A program made the position numbers and the translations under genes. A stretch of 41,268 nucleotides of DNA from Hyphomicrobiales bacterium (lineage in GTDB: Bacteria > Pseudomonadota > Alphaproteobacteria > Rhizobiales > Rhizobiaceae): the NCBI GenBank assembly GCA_003577315.1, contig QEVK01000028.1, positions 1 to 41,268 on the forward strand. The letters run 5' to 3'. Below the pieces are notes generated by a model. It did no database searches. It saw only the letters and a program-made list of their open reading frames with translations, and was not told where the DNA came from. Of this stretch, positions 13,108-21,432 are shown one piece after another. Numbering within the stretch: position 1 is the first letter of the stretch; each line of letters begins with the position of its first letter.

Positions 13108-13233
13108 GCGCCTTGCCGCCCCCCTTTGCCGGATCCTCTTGCCCGCACCGACGCCGGGCGGCATGTTCGGATGGACAAGGAAAGGGCCGCCCCGGGGGCG
13201 GCCCGGCTGGAGACGGACGGGAGACGCGGGAAC

Positions 13234-13440
13234 ATGGCGGTCGGCTGGAACGACCTCGACGAGGACGAGAAGACCGCGCTTCGCCGGCTGAACCGCGGGC
13301 CTTATCCGGGGCTGCCGCCCGAGCTTGCCGAGCGGCTGATCGCGCACGGGCTGGCGGTGCGGCGCGAGCGCGGCGTCGGCATCAACCGCGAGGGCCGCGA
13401 GCTCGTCATTTCCGTCCTGCTCGAAGGGCGCGGCGGCTGA
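13234..13440 (+). CDS. Small hypothetical protein (68 aa)
   Basis: I do not recognise this protein. The 68 residues begin MAVGWNDLDEDEKTALRRL and contain LPPELAERLIAHGLAVRRER followed by INREGRELVISVLLEGRGG. This looks like a helix-turn-helix and a short beta wing, as in compact winged-helix proteins (an acidic helix, a recognition-like helix, then a strand pair). The ATG at 13234 is favoured over an upstream ATG at 13126 because GGGAG precedes it and the upstream part is low-complexity. It stands alone between the MarR promoter and the convergent hibernation-factor gene. A DNA-binding role is a guess from shape. Confidence 0.6.
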   Translation: MAVGWNDLDEDEKTALRRLNRGPYPGLPPELAERLIAHGLAVRRERGVGINREGRELVISVLLEGRGG

Positions 13441-13498
13441 AGCCGCTGTCCGTTGTCGGCACCGCTATCCGCGCCCGCCCGGGCGGCGTCCCGGGGCC

Positions 13499-13828
13499 TC
13501 AGTGGCCGGCGGCCTCGCGCTTGCGCTCGACCAGCAGGCGGCCCGCCGTCTCGAAGGCGTCGTTGATGGCGAGGTTGACGTCCTCGGCCGGGTTGCCCAG
13601 CCCGCTCTCGCGCGTGACGTTGATGTCCGGGCCGGGGATGCCGATCCTGACATGCACCTTGAAGGCGCGGCCCGTCACCTTGCGCTTCTGCGGCGCCTCG
13701 ATGGTCACGTCGGCGTCGACGATGCGCGAATGCAGCTTGCCGAGGTCGGCGAAGCGGCGCCTGACATGGCCTTCGATCGCCTCCGACGGCTCGAGGTTGC
13801 GGAAAGTGACGGTAAGCGGCGTCTGCAT
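13499..13828 (-). CDS. hpf: Ribosome hibernation-promoting factor, short form
   Basis: This 109-aa protein of the S30AE/sigma-54 modulation family begins MQTPLTVTFRNLEPSEAIEG and continues HVRRRFADLGKLHSRIVDAD, the usual N-terminal beta-alpha-beta-beta-beta-alpha domain. It lacks the second domain of the 190-aa long HPF found in most rhizobia, so it is the short type that binds in the mRNA/tRNA channel and silences ribosomes. GGAG precedes the ATG at 13828. The inverted repeat GGCAC-N4-GTGCC (13852-13865) lies 24 bases upstream. Placement beside oxygen- and NO-related genes suggests induction in low-energy anaerobic states, as seen for similar genes in other denitrifiers, but no regulator box is visible. 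Confidence 0.86.
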   Translation of the reverse strand: MQTPLTVTFRNLEPSEAIEGHVRRRFADLGKLHSRIVDADVTIEAPQKRKVTGRAFKVHVRIGIPGPDINVTRESGLGNPAEDVNLAINDAFETAGRLLVERKREAAGH

Positions 13829-14025
13829 GTCGATGCTCCGATGTCTTTCTCGGCACGTTTGTGCCTCGATGCACGTAGGCGCGCGCCGGTGGCGTTTCCA
13901 GTGCGGCGCGACCTTTTGCGCCGCCCTTGCCGCCCCGCCTTGAACCTCGCGGCCGCGGCGTGCACAACTTCGCCTCCGGGATGGCCGGCACGGTGGCCGG
14001 GCATGCGGCCGGGGGCGAGGGTGCG

Positions 14026-15450
14026 ATGACAAAGAACGCAGTGCGGGCGAACCGGATCCGGCTGCCGGCCCTTGCGCTGGCCGCCGCGCTCGTCCCGGCC
14101 GAGGCGCTGGCCCATGCGTCGGACCGCGGCCATGTGCTGCTCCTGCCCACCGGCCACTACATCGCCGGCGGGGCGGCGGCCGTGGCGCTTTCCTTCCTCG
14201 TGCTCGCCTTCGCGCCGCAGCCGCCGCTGGACCGGCTGGCGCGCTGGCGCCTGCCGCTCGGCGCGCCGCCCCCGGGCCTGCGGCTTGCCGGCAGCGCGCT
14301 TTCCTTCCTGTTCCTCGCCTTTCTGGTCGCGGCCGGCTTCCTCGGCAGCCGCGACCCGCTGACCAACCCGCTGCCGCTGATGGTGTGGGCGGTGTTCTGG
14401 GTCGGGCTGACGCTGGCGCAAAGCTTCCTCGGCGACATCTGGCGCTTCCTCGATCCGTGGTACGCGCCGTGGCGACTGCTTTCCGGCGGCAGGGCCGCGC
14501 CCCATGCCCTGCCGGCGCGGTTTGGCTATCTTCCGGCCATCGTCCAGTTCTTCGCCTTCGCCTGGTTCGAGCTGGTCCATCCCGCCCCGGACGACCCGGC
14601 CGTGCTGGCGACGGCGGTCTGCGTCTATTTCGCCGTCAACCTCGCCGCCATGCTCGTCTTCGGCCACGAGGACTGGGCGCGCCGGGGCGAGTGTTTGTCG
14701 GCGTTCCTGCGCATGATGGCGCGGCTCGCCGTGATCGAGGGGCGGGACGCGCCGGACGGGCGGCGCCGGTTGTCGCTCTGCCTGCCGGGGGCGAAGCTGG
14801 TCGGCGCGCCGCCGCTGCCGCCGAGCGGGGCGCTGTTCCTGCTCCTGGCGCTGTCGTCGGTCTCCTTCGACGGGCTGATGCGCACCTTCTTCTGGCTCGG
14901 CCTGATCGGCGTCAACCCGCTGGAGTTTCCCGGCCGCAGCGCCGTCGTCGCCTCCTCGACCGTCGGGCTCGCCGCCGCCTTCGCCCTGCTCGGCCTGGCC
15001 TTCTTCGCCGCCGGCGCGCTCGGCGAGCGGCTGGCCGGCAGGACGGGCGCGACGCTCGCCGCCGCCGGCGCGCTGGTGTGGTCGATCGTGCCGATCGCCA
15101 CCGCCTACCATGTCGCCCACTACCTGCCCTCGCTCGCGGTCGACGTCCAGTATGCGCTCGCCGCGCTCGCCGATCCGTTCAGGCGCAGCGTCGAGCTGTT
15201 CGGCTCGCCCCACCTTCACGTCCATGCCGGCGCGCTGATGGGGGCGGACCGCGTCTGGCTGATCTGGAACCTGCAGGCGGCGGCCATCGTCGGCGGCCAC
15301 CTGCTGGCGGTCCTGGTCGCGCATGTCGTGGCCTTCCGCCTGCACGGCTCGGCGGCGGGGGCGGCGCGCTCGCAGCTTCCGCTCGCCGTGCTGATGGTCG
15401 GCTACACCGTGCTCGGCCTGTGGCTCCTCTCCGCGCCGACGGCGGGCTAG
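14026..15450 (+). CDS. Polytopic membrane protein, unknown function
   Basis: This 474-aa protein starts with a signal-like helix ending LAHASDRGHVLLLPTGHYIA, then about ten further membrane segments. Histidines sit near helix ends, for instance in ATAYHVAHYLPSLAV and GSPHLHVHAGALMG, and could bind haem or a metal. Related proteins in databases are often labelled fenitrothion hydrolase, by distant likeness to a pesticide-degradation gene. That label should not be trusted for function. The ATG at 14026 is preceded by GCGAGGG and gives the signal peptide its expected position. The gene is divergent from hpf and 142 bases before an ABC transporter set, so it may be independent of both. Confidence 0.7.
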   Translation: MTKNAVRANRIRLPALALAAALVPAEALAHASDRGHVLLLPTGHYIAGGAAAVALSFLVLAFAPQPPLDRLARWRLPLGAPPPGLRLAGSALSFLFLAFLVAAGFLGSRDPLTNPLPLMVWAVFWVGLTLAQSFLGDIWRFLDPWYAPWRLLSGGRAAPHALPARFGYLPAIVQFFAFAWFELVHPAPDDPAVLATAVCVYFAVNLAAMLVFGHEDWARRGECLSAFLRMMARLAVIEGRDAPDGRRRLSLCLPGAKLVGAPPLPPSGALFLLLALSSVSFDGLMRTFFWLGLIGVNPLEFPGRSAVVASSTVGLAAAFALLGLAFFAAGALGERLAGRTGATLAAAGALVWSIVPIATAYHVAHYLPSLAVDVQYALAALADPFRRSVELFGSPHLHVHAGALMGADRVWLIWNLQAAAIVGGHLLAVLVAHVVAFRLHGSAAGAARSQLPLAVLMVGYTVLGLWLLSAPTAG

Positions 15451-15451
15451 C

Positions 15452-15490
15452 AAAACGTTTTCGCGCCGCAGCAAATGTCATGTTGCATGA
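15452..15490. promoter_or_regulatory. Two palindromes upstream of the ABC transporter operon
   Basis: AAAACGTTTT (15452-15461) is a perfect 10-base palindrome of LacI-family type. TCATG-TTG-CATGA (15478-15490) is a perfect 5-3-5 inverted repeat. Both lie in the 142-base gap before the binding-protein gene, in sequence more AT-rich than its surroundings. They may be operators for a substrate-responsive repressor encoded elsewhere. No promoter hexamers are convincing. Confidence 0.4.
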
Positions 15491-15592
15491 GCGCCGGATT
15501 GATGGTTTACGTTGCGGCCGTTCCATTTTCCGGCAGCGGAGCCGCCAGCCTCGGCGGCCTCCCGGGCCGGCTTCGAGGTCGAGGGGCCAACG

Positions 15593-16897
15593 ATGACCGA
15601 CGTGCGCAAGCCTTCCCGCCTTTTTCCTTCCTCCGTCTCGCGGCGCGGCGCGCTCAAGGGGCTCGGCGCGGCCGCCGCGCTCGGGGCCGCGCCCGGCTTC
15701 GTGCGCTATGCCCAGGCGCAGTCGTCGGCGCCGGTCAGGATCGGCTTCCAGGCCCATCGCACCGGCATCGGCGCCGCCTACGGCCGCTGGTACGAGCGCA
15801 CCACGGCCGCCGCCGTCAAGGCGATCAACGACGCCGGCGGCATCAACGGCCGGCCGGTCGAGATCGTCACCGAGGATGACGGCACCGATCCCGCCCGCGG
15901 CGCCGAGGTGGTGGAGAAGTTCGCCAGCCAGCACCGCGTCGACCTCGTCTACGGCACGCTGTTCTCCCATGTCGTCACCGGCTCGGCCCCGGCGGCGGGC
16001 GAGCTGAAGATCCCCTACTACGTGGTCTCCGAGGGCTACCACGTCGCCTCGGGCAAGCTGAACCGCTGGGTGATCCAGCCAGGCATCACCGACGTGCGCG
16101 CCCAGTGCCGCTCGGTCGCGCCGTGGATCGCGCAGAACGTCGGCAAGAAGATCACCATGATCTTTCCCGACTACGCCTTCGGCCACGACCACCGCGACTT
16201 CTTCGGCCCGGCCGCGGAGGAGCAGGGGGCGCAGGTGATCGCCAGGATCGCGATCCCGCCGACGGAGACCTCGTTCACCCGCTACTTCCCCCAGATCCCC
16301 TCCGACACCGACGTCATCTACCACGTCATGGTCGGGCCGGCGGTGCTGACCTTCGTCAAGGAGCTCGGCGAGTTCTACGGCGGGCGCGGGCCGAAGCTGT
16401 TCGGCTTCATCGACTCGCTGGAAGCCGTCGACATCAACAGCCCCGGCCTCGAGTTCCTCGAGGGCAGCCATTTCTGGGAGGGCATGCCGCGCTATCTCCA
16501 GCCGGACGCCTCGGAGGCCGAGCGCGCCTATCGCGCCGCCGTCGGCCTCGACGACAACGGCGCGGCGGTCAACGACCCGCGCGACGTCTCCACCAACGCC
16601 CACATGTTCGGCTGCTGGGAGACGCTCCACATCATCAAGCGCTCGATGGAGGCCGCCGGCTATCGCGGCATCGAGGATCGCCAGAAGCTGATCGAGGCGA
16701 CCGAGGCGATGACCGACATGGAGGAGGGCATCGAGCACCCGCAGGGGCCGAAGCGCTTCGACGGCCGCATCCACCAGGTGTTCGGCACCCAGAACATCTC
16801 GGTGGTCGAGAACGGCCGGCTGAACGTCGTCCACAAGACCTCGATCGAGGACGGCCTCTACGAGCCGGAAGCCGACTACACCGCGCAAGCCTTCTGA
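15593..16897 (+). CDS. ABC transporter substrate-binding protein (amide/branched-chain amino acid type)
   Basis: This 434-aa protein of the periplasmic-binding-protein type I (HAAT/LivK) family begins with a Tat-like signal: SRRGALKGLGAAAALGAAPG, with Arg17-Arg18. The mature part starts near SSAPVRIGFQAHRTGIGAAY and contains the two-lobe pattern INDAGGINGRPVEIVTEDDG and ITMIFPDYAFGHDHRDFF. It captures a small amide, urea-like compound or amino acid for the permeases encoded downstream. The ligand cannot be read from sequence. The ATG at 15593 was chosen because it places the twin arginine correctly. It is the first gene of a five-gene operon. Confidence 0.88.
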   Translation: MTDVRKPSRLFPSSVSRRGALKGLGAAAALGAAPGFVRYAQAQSSAPVRIGFQAHRTGIGAAYGRWYERTTAAAVKAINDAGGINGRPVEIVTEDDGTDPARGAEVVEKFASQHRVDLVYGTLFSHVVTGSAPAAGELKIPYYVVSEGYHVASGKLNRWVIQPGITDVRAQCRSVAPWIAQNVGKKITMIFPDYAFGHDHRDFFGPAAEEQGAQVIARIAIPPTETSFTRYFPQIPSDTDVIYHVMVGPAVLTFVKELGEFYGGRGPKLFGFIDSLEAVDINSPGLEFLEGSHFWEGMPRYLQPDASEAERAYRAAVGLDDNGAAVNDPRDVSTNAHMFGCWETLHIIKRSMEAAGYRGIEDRQKLIEATEAMTDMEEGIEHPQGPKRFDGRIHQVFGTQNISVVENGRLNVVHKTSIEDGLYEPEADYTAQAF

Positions 16898-16944
16898 GCG
16901 CCCGGGCCCCGGTTCGGTGCGCCGGCCTGTGAGACGCTGAGGCG

Positions 16945-17829
16945 ATGGGGTTCGGGCCGCTCCTGCTGCTGGCCTCGCTGGAGGGCCTCGTCACCGCCGC
17001 CGTGCTGGCGCTGATGGCGCTCGGCCTGTCGCTGGTGTTCGGCGTCATGCGGGTGGTCAACGTCGCCCACGGCGAGTTCTTCATGCTGGGCGCGGTGGTG
17101 GCCTGGGCGGTCTCGACAGCCTTCGCCGGCCACCCGGCAATCGGCTTCGCCGCCGCGCTGCTGGTCGCGCCGCTGGCGGTGGGCGCGGTCGCCTTCGTGT
17201 CGGAGCGGCTGGTGCTGCGCCGGCTGGGCTACGACCCGGAAGCCACCATCGTCGCCACCATCGGCCTGCTCTACATCGTCCAGCAGCTCGCGCTGACCTT
17301 CTACGGCGCCGACGCGCGCCCGGTGCAGCCGCCGTTCAACCCGCGCATCCAGCTCCCCTGGTTCGGCTATTCCGGCTACAAGCTCGCGGTGATCGCGGCC
17401 GCCGCGGCGCTGATGCTCGCCACCTGGTTCGTGCTGTCGCGCACGCGCGCCGGCCTCGTCATGCGCGCCACGCAATACGACCGCGAGACCGCGCAGGCCT
17501 TCGGCATCCCGGTCGGCCGCGTCTATGCCGGCGTCTTCGCGCTCGGCGCCATGCTGGCGGCGGTCGCCGCCGTTCTCGTCGTGCCGGTCAGCCAGGCGCA
17601 CTATCTGATGGGGCGCGACCCGCTGCTGCTGTCCTTCGTCGTCGTCATCATCGGCGGGCTGGGCTCCCTGCGCGGCACGGTGGTGGCCGCGCTGCTGATC
17701 GGGCTGTCCGACGGCATCATCTCGACGCTGTTCTTCTCGCCGACGCTGGCCAAGATCCTCGCCACGCTGCTCGTGGCGCTGGTGCTGGTCTTCCGGCCGC
17801 AGGGCCTGTTCGGGACGGCGGCGCGATGA
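16945..17829 (+). CDS. ABC transporter permease, LivH type
   Basis: This 294-aa inner-membrane permease has about eight hydrophobic helices and the LivH-family motifs LGLSLVFGVMRVVNVAHGEF near the N terminus and FVVVIIGGLGSLRGTVVAAL near the C terminus. It forms half of the translocation channel with the LivM-type partner. It lies 47 bases after the binding-protein gene and its stop overlaps the next start by four bases (ATGA). Length and motifs are normal for the family. The substrate follows that of the binding protein and is unknown. Confidence 0.92.
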   Translation: MGFGPLLLLASLEGLVTAAVLALMALGLSLVFGVMRVVNVAHGEFFMLGAVVAWAVSTAFAGHPAIGFAAALLVAPLAVGAVAFVSERLVLRRLGYDPEATIVATIGLLYIVQQLALTFYGADARPVQPPFNPRIQLPWFGYSGYKLAVIAAAAALMLATWFVLSRTRAGLVMRATQYDRETAQAFGIPVGRVYAGVFALGAMLAAVAAVLVVPVSQAHYLMGRDPLLLSFVVVIIGGLGSLRGTVVAALLIGLSDGIISTLFFSPTLAKILATLLVALVLVFRPQGLFGTAAR

Positions 17830-18788
17830 GCGGCGGCGTATCCGCGCGCGTCTGGGCGCTGCATCTGGCGGTGATCGCGGCCCTGCTCGCCGCCGGCTTC
17901 CTGCTGCCCGAATACCATCGCGGCGTCTTCGCGCGCATCCTGGTGCTCGCCGTCTTCGCCATGGGCTACAATTTGCTCATCGGCTATGCCGGGCTGTTGA
18001 GCCTGGGCCACGCGATGTTCTTCGCCGCCGGCCTCTACGGCGCCGGCCTGCCGGTCTATCATCTGGGCTGGGGCGTGCTTCCCGCCTTCGCGGCCGGAAT
18101 CGCCGCCGGCGGGGCGCTGGCGCTCGTCATCGGCGCGCTGGCGCTGCGCACGGTCGGCGTCGCCTTCATGATCGTGACCATGATGTTCTCGCAGGTCGTC
18201 TATCTCACCACGCTCTACTTCACGACCTGGACGCGCGGCGAGGAGGGGCTGGTGCTGTCGCCCGCCATGCGCCGGATCGACCTCGGCGGCGCGGCGCTCA
18301 GCCTGTCCGACCCGGTTGCGCGCTACATGATCGCGCTTTTCCTGTTCTCGGTCGTGCTTCTCCTCTCGCTCAGGCTGGTGCGTTCGCCCTTCGGCCGCAC
18401 GCTCGTCGGCATCCGCGAGAACGAGGAGCGCATGCGCATGCTGGGCTACGACACCTTCCGCGCCAAGCTCGCCGCCGTCGTCGTCTCCGGCCTCGCCTGC
18501 GGCGCGGCCGGCGCGGCCTGGGGGCTGATGTTCGGCTATGTCGGCTCGGGCTTCGCCTCGATCCAGTATTCGATCCTGCCGCTCCTGTGGGTGCTGGTCG
18601 GGGGCGCGGCGACCACGCTCGGGCCGCTTCTCGGCACCGCCTTCATGTTCTACGTCGTCGACTATGCGTCGGGCCTCACCAGCGCCTATCTGCTGCTGGT
18701 CGGCGCCGCGCTCATCCTCACCGTGCTGTTCTTCCCCAGGGGCGTGCTCGGCACGATGCGCGAAAGGTGGCTGAAATGGCTGCCCTAG
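17826..18788 (+). CDS. ABC transporter permease, LivM type
   Basis: This 320-aa permease contains the LivM signature [20 protein letters not shown] and the cytoplasmic coupling stretch [20 protein letters not shown], where the ATPase docks. About nine helices are present. The start overlaps the upstream permease by four bases and the end overlaps the first ATPase gene by 13 bases, so the whole set is tightly coupled. Nothing is missing. It pairs with the LivH-type subunit to form the channel. Confidence 0.92.
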   Translation: MSGGVSARVWALHLAVIAALLAAGFLLPEYHRGVFARILVLAVFAMGYNLLIGYAGLLSLGHAMFFAAGLYGAGLPVYHLGWGVLPAFAAGIAAGGALALVIGALALRTVGVAFMIVTMMFSQVVYLTTLYFTTWTRGEEGLVLSPAMRRIDLGGAALSLSDPVARYMIALFLFSVVLLLSLRLVRSPFGRTLVGIRENEERMRMLGYDTFRAKLAAVVVSGLACGAAGAAWGLMFGYVGSGFASIQYSILPLLWVLVGGAATTLGPLLGTAFMFYVVDYASGLTSAYLLLVGAALILTVLFFPRGVLGTMRERWLKWLP

Positions 18789-19537
18789 CGTCCCCGACCG
18801 AGACCCCCCTGATCGAAACGAGGGCGCTGTCGCGCGGCTTCGGCGGGCTGAAGGCGGTCGACAATGTCGATTTCCGGCTGCGGGCCGGCGAGATCCGCGC
18901 GCTGATCGGGCCCAACGGCGCCGGCAAGACGACGCTGGTCGGCCTGATCTGCGGCCGCATCGCCCCGTCCTGCGGCACGATCCTGTTTCAGGGCCGCGAC
19001 ATCACCCGCCTTCCCGCCCATGCAAGGGTCATGGCCGGCATCGCCTACACCTTCCAGATCACCTCGATCTTCCCGAAGCTTTCGGCCTACGACAATGTCG
19101 CGCTGCCGGTGCAGCGGCGGCTTCTGGCGCAGGGGCGCGCGCGCGCGCACGACCTCGACGCCGGCGTCGCGGAGGCGCTGGAGAAGGTCGGCCTTTGCGG
19201 GCGCGCGTCGACGCCCGCCGGCGACCTCGCCTACGGCCACCAGCGGCTGCTGGAGGTCGCCATGGGCCTTGCGCTGAAGCCGCGCCTGCTCATCCTCGAC
19301 GAGCCGACGCAGGGGCTCTCCGACGGCGAGATCGAGACCTTCGTCGCGCTGGCGCGCGCCATCGCCGGCGAGGCGACGGTGCTGATCATCGAGCACAACA
19401 TGCAGGTGGTGATGGAGCTGGCCCAAACGATCACGGTGATGAACGCCGGCCGCATCCTCGCCGAGGGGACGCCGGAGGCGATCCGCGCCGACCGCGCGGT
19501 GCAGGACGTCTATCTCGGGGGCCACGGCCATGGCTGA
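18776..19537 (+). CDS. ABC transporter ATP-binding protein, LivG type
   Basis: This 253-aa ATPase has Walker [10 protein letters not shown], a Q-loop in [15 protein letters not shown], signature [15 protein letters not shown], Walker [13 protein letters not shown] and the switch histidine in [13 protein letters not shown]. The signature is the LivG-type variant of LSGGQ. The ATG at 18776 lies inside the end of the upstream permease gene, 13 bases before its stop. The C terminus (AVQDVYLGG) is typical of LivG. It powers uptake with the LivF-type partner that follows. Confidence 0.92.
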   Translation: MAALASPTETPLIETRALSRGFGGLKAVDNVDFRLRAGEIRALIGPNGAGKTTLVGLICGRIAPSCGTILFQGRDITRLPAHARVMAGIAYTFQITSIFPKLSAYDNVALPVQRRLLAQGRARAHDLDAGVAEALEKVGLCGRASTPAGDLAYGHQRLLEVAMGLALKPRLLILDEPTQGLSDGEIETFVALARAIAGEATVLIIEHNMQVVMELAQTITVMNAGRILAEGTPEAIRADRAVQDVYLGGHGHG

Positions 19538-20240
19538 GGCGGCGCTGGCCCTTTCCGGCGTCGACGCCTTCTACGGCAACGTGCAGGCGCTGCACGGCCT
19601 GTCGCTGTCGCTGGAGCGCGGCGAGGTGCTGTGCCTGCTCGGCCGCAACGGCGCCGGCAAGACCACCGCGCTCAAGGCGATCATGGGGCTGGTGGCGGTG
19701 CGGGCCGGCGCGATCGGGAAGGACGGCCGCGACATCACCCGCCTGCCCGCACACGAGATCCCGAAGACCGGCATCGGCTACGTGCCGCAGGGCAGGCGGC
19801 TGTTTTCCGAGCTGACCGTGGCGGAGAATCTCGAGATCGGCCTGATGACGCGCAAGAAAGGCGAGGAAACGCGGGCCGCCGTGCTCGACCTCTTCCCCGT
19901 GCTGCGCGAGCGGCTGTCGCAGCGCTCGGGCACGCTGTCGGGCGGCGAGCAGCAGATGCTGGCCATGGCGCGCGCGCTGTGCCTGGAGCCGGACGTGCTT
20001 CTCCTCGACGAGCCGACCGAGGGGCTGATGCCGTCGATGATCGAGCGCATCCGCGAGGCGGTTTCCGGCCTGCGCGACAGGGGCGTGTCGATCGTGCTGG
20101 TCGAGCAGCGGGTGGAGGCGGCGCTGTCGCTGGCCGACCGCGTCGCCTTCATCGAGAACGGCCGCAACCGCGAGACGCTCGCCGCCGCGGCGGTGCGCGC
20201 CGACCCTGAGCGGCTGCGCCGCTATGTCGGGGTGGGCTGA
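19530..20240 (+). CDS. ABC transporter ATP-binding protein, LivF type
   Basis: This 236-aa ATPase has Walker A GRNGAGKTT, the LivF feature GIGYVPQGRRLFSELTVAEN, a canonical signature LSGGEQQMLAMARAL, Walker B LLLDEPTEGLMP and a switch region IVLVEQRVEAALSLA in which the usual histidine position is glutamine, as is normal for LivF. It overlaps the LivG-type gene by eight bases. It ends the operon, seven bases from the stop of the convergent mmcB gene, with no hairpin between them. Confidence 0.92.
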   Translation: MAEAALALSGVDAFYGNVQALHGLSLSLERGEVLCLLGRNGAGKTTALKAIMGLVAVRAGAIGKDGRDITRLPAHEIPKTGIGYVPQGRRLFSELTVAENLEIGLMTRKKGEETRAAVLDLFPVLRERLSQRSGTLSGGEQQMLAMARALCLEPDVLLLDEPTEGLMPSMIERIREAVSGLRDRGVSIVLVEQRVEAALSLADRVAFIENGRNRETLAAAAVRADPERLRRYVGVG

Positions 20241-20247
20241 CGGCCGC

Positions 20248-20763
20248 CTACTCGCCCTCGCCGTCCAGCGCCGGCCCGTCAGGCGTGGGGATTGCCACGC
20301 CCGCCATCTCCGCCGCCGTCAGCCGCGCGGCCCCGGCGCGCGCGATGCGCAGCGTCAGCGCCTTGCGCGTGGCCGCCGGCAGCCGGTGCTCGGGCGCCTC
20401 GCGCAGCATCTCCGCGCCGTAGCCGTCCGACAGGATGAAGCCGCATTCGCCGGGAAAGATCGCCTCCGGCACGCCCGGATGGGTGGCGAAGAAGAAGCGG
20501 TCGCACCAGAGTCGATATTCCGGCCATTTGCGGTCGGCGCGGAAATCCTCCACCGACGACTTGATCTCGACGATCCAGATGTCGCCCCTGCGCGTCAGCG
20601 CCACGAGGTCGGCGCGCCGGCCGGTCGCCAGCGGCAGCTCGGGAATGGCGACCGCGCCCATCTCGATCAGCAGGCGCTGGACGCCGCGGCGCACCAGCAT
20701 CGCCCGGTCGGACTGGCGCCCGTCGGCGAGCGGGTTCAGGGGAATCGGCGAGACGATAGGCAT
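20248..20763 (-). CDS. mmcB: MmcB-family DNA repair protein
   Basis: This 171-aa protein has a PD-(D/E)xK nuclease-like core: GRRADLVALTRRGDIWIVEI followed by KSS, giving Asp52, Glu66 and Lys68 as catalytic residues. It also contains SVEDFRADRKWPEYRLWCDR and FFATHPGVPEAIFPGE, typical of MmcB, a mitomycin-C-inducible alphaproteobacterial repair factor. The ATG at 20763 begins MPIVSPIPLNPLADGRQSDR; the longer upstream frame runs into the cueR gene and has no support. It converges with the ABC operon. No LexA-type box (GTTC-N7-GTTC) was seen in the 40 bases upstream. Confidence 0.88.
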   Translation of the reverse strand: MPIVSPIPLNPLADGRQSDRAMLVRRGVQRLLIEMGAVAIPELPLATGRRADLVALTRRGDIWIVEIKSSVEDFRADRKWPEYRLWCDRFFFATHPGVPEAIFPGECGFILSDGYGAEMLREAPEHRLPAATRKALTLRIARAGAARLTAAEMAGVAIPTPDGPALDGEGE

Positions 20764-20803
20764 CGCACGAGAATGCCACCGCGAGGCGGCGGCGTGAAGC
20801 GCC

Positions 20804-21208
20804 TCAGCAGCAGCGGCCGCCCTCCCTGCCGGCGATGTCGTCGAGGATCGGGCAGTCGGGCCGGTGGTCGCCGTGGCAGGCGCGCACCAGCGTGTCCAGC
20901 GTGCGGCGCATCGACTGCAACTCCGCGATCTTGGCGTCGATGGCCGCGACATGGGCGACCGCGATCTCGCGCACGTCCTGGCTGGCGCGGCCCTTGTCGT
21001 TGTAGAGCGCCATCAGCTGCCGGCATTCCTCGATGGAGAAGCCCAGCCCCCGCGCCCGCTTGAGGAAGGCGAGGCTGTGGACGTCCTCGCCGGAATAGTC
21101 GCGATAGCCGTTGGCGGCGCGGCCGGGCCTGATCAGCCCGACCTCCTCATAGTAGCGGATCGTCTTGGCCGGCAGGCCCGAGCGGCGGGCCGCTTGCGAA
21201 ACGTTCAT
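20804..21208 (-). CDS. cueR: CueR/HmrR copper-responsive MerR regulator
   Basis: This 134-aa MerR-family protein has the DNA-binding start MNVSQAARRSGLPAKTIRYY, a dimerisation helix, and the Cu(I) loop CHGDHRPDCPIL with Cys111 and Cys119 seven residues apart. Ser76 stands at the position that excludes divalent ions in CueR. A C-terminal Cys-Cys follows. It activates copper export genes by distorting overlong promoter spacers. No copper ATPase or multicopper oxidase lies nearby, so its targets are elsewhere. The window contains users of copper (pseudoazurin, cbb3 oxidase), but 10 kb or more away. Whether it precedes mmcB in one transcript, with a 40-base gap, is unknown. Confidence 0.92.
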   Translation of the reverse strand: MNVSQAARRSGLPAKTIRYYEEVGLIRPGRAANGYRDYSGEDVHSLAFLKRARGLGFSIEECRQLMALYNDKGRASQDVREIAVAHVAAIDAKIAELQSMRRTLDTLVRACHGDHRPDCPILDDIAGREGGRCC

Positions 21209-21255
21209 GGCGCGGTTCCTTTCGTTTTGCCCGGTTCGGGAGCGGCCGCGCGCCG

Positions 21256-21271
21256 CTCACGAAACCGTGAG
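21256..21271. promoter_or_regulatory. Inverted repeat between cueR and the L,D-transpeptidase gene
   Basis: CTCACG-AAAC-CGTGAG forms 6-base perfect arms in the 224-base divergent gap, 48 bases upstream of cueR and 162 bases upstream of the transpeptidase. Its function is unknown. It does not resemble a CueR box (ACCTTCC-N7-GGAAGGT). The rest of the gap shows no clear promoter. Confidence 0.4.
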
Positions 21272-21432
21272 AATGTTGCCGATTTGCCATATTGTCGCAC
21301 CAAGCGACCGCTTCGGCCGGTCCTGCGCGCGATGCGGGCTTGGCAAACGCCGCAAGGTAAGCGAAACAAACCGTGGCGAAAATGCGGCTCGAATCGGGCG
21401 GCGCCGGGTCAACAGGGTCTTCGATACCTCAC

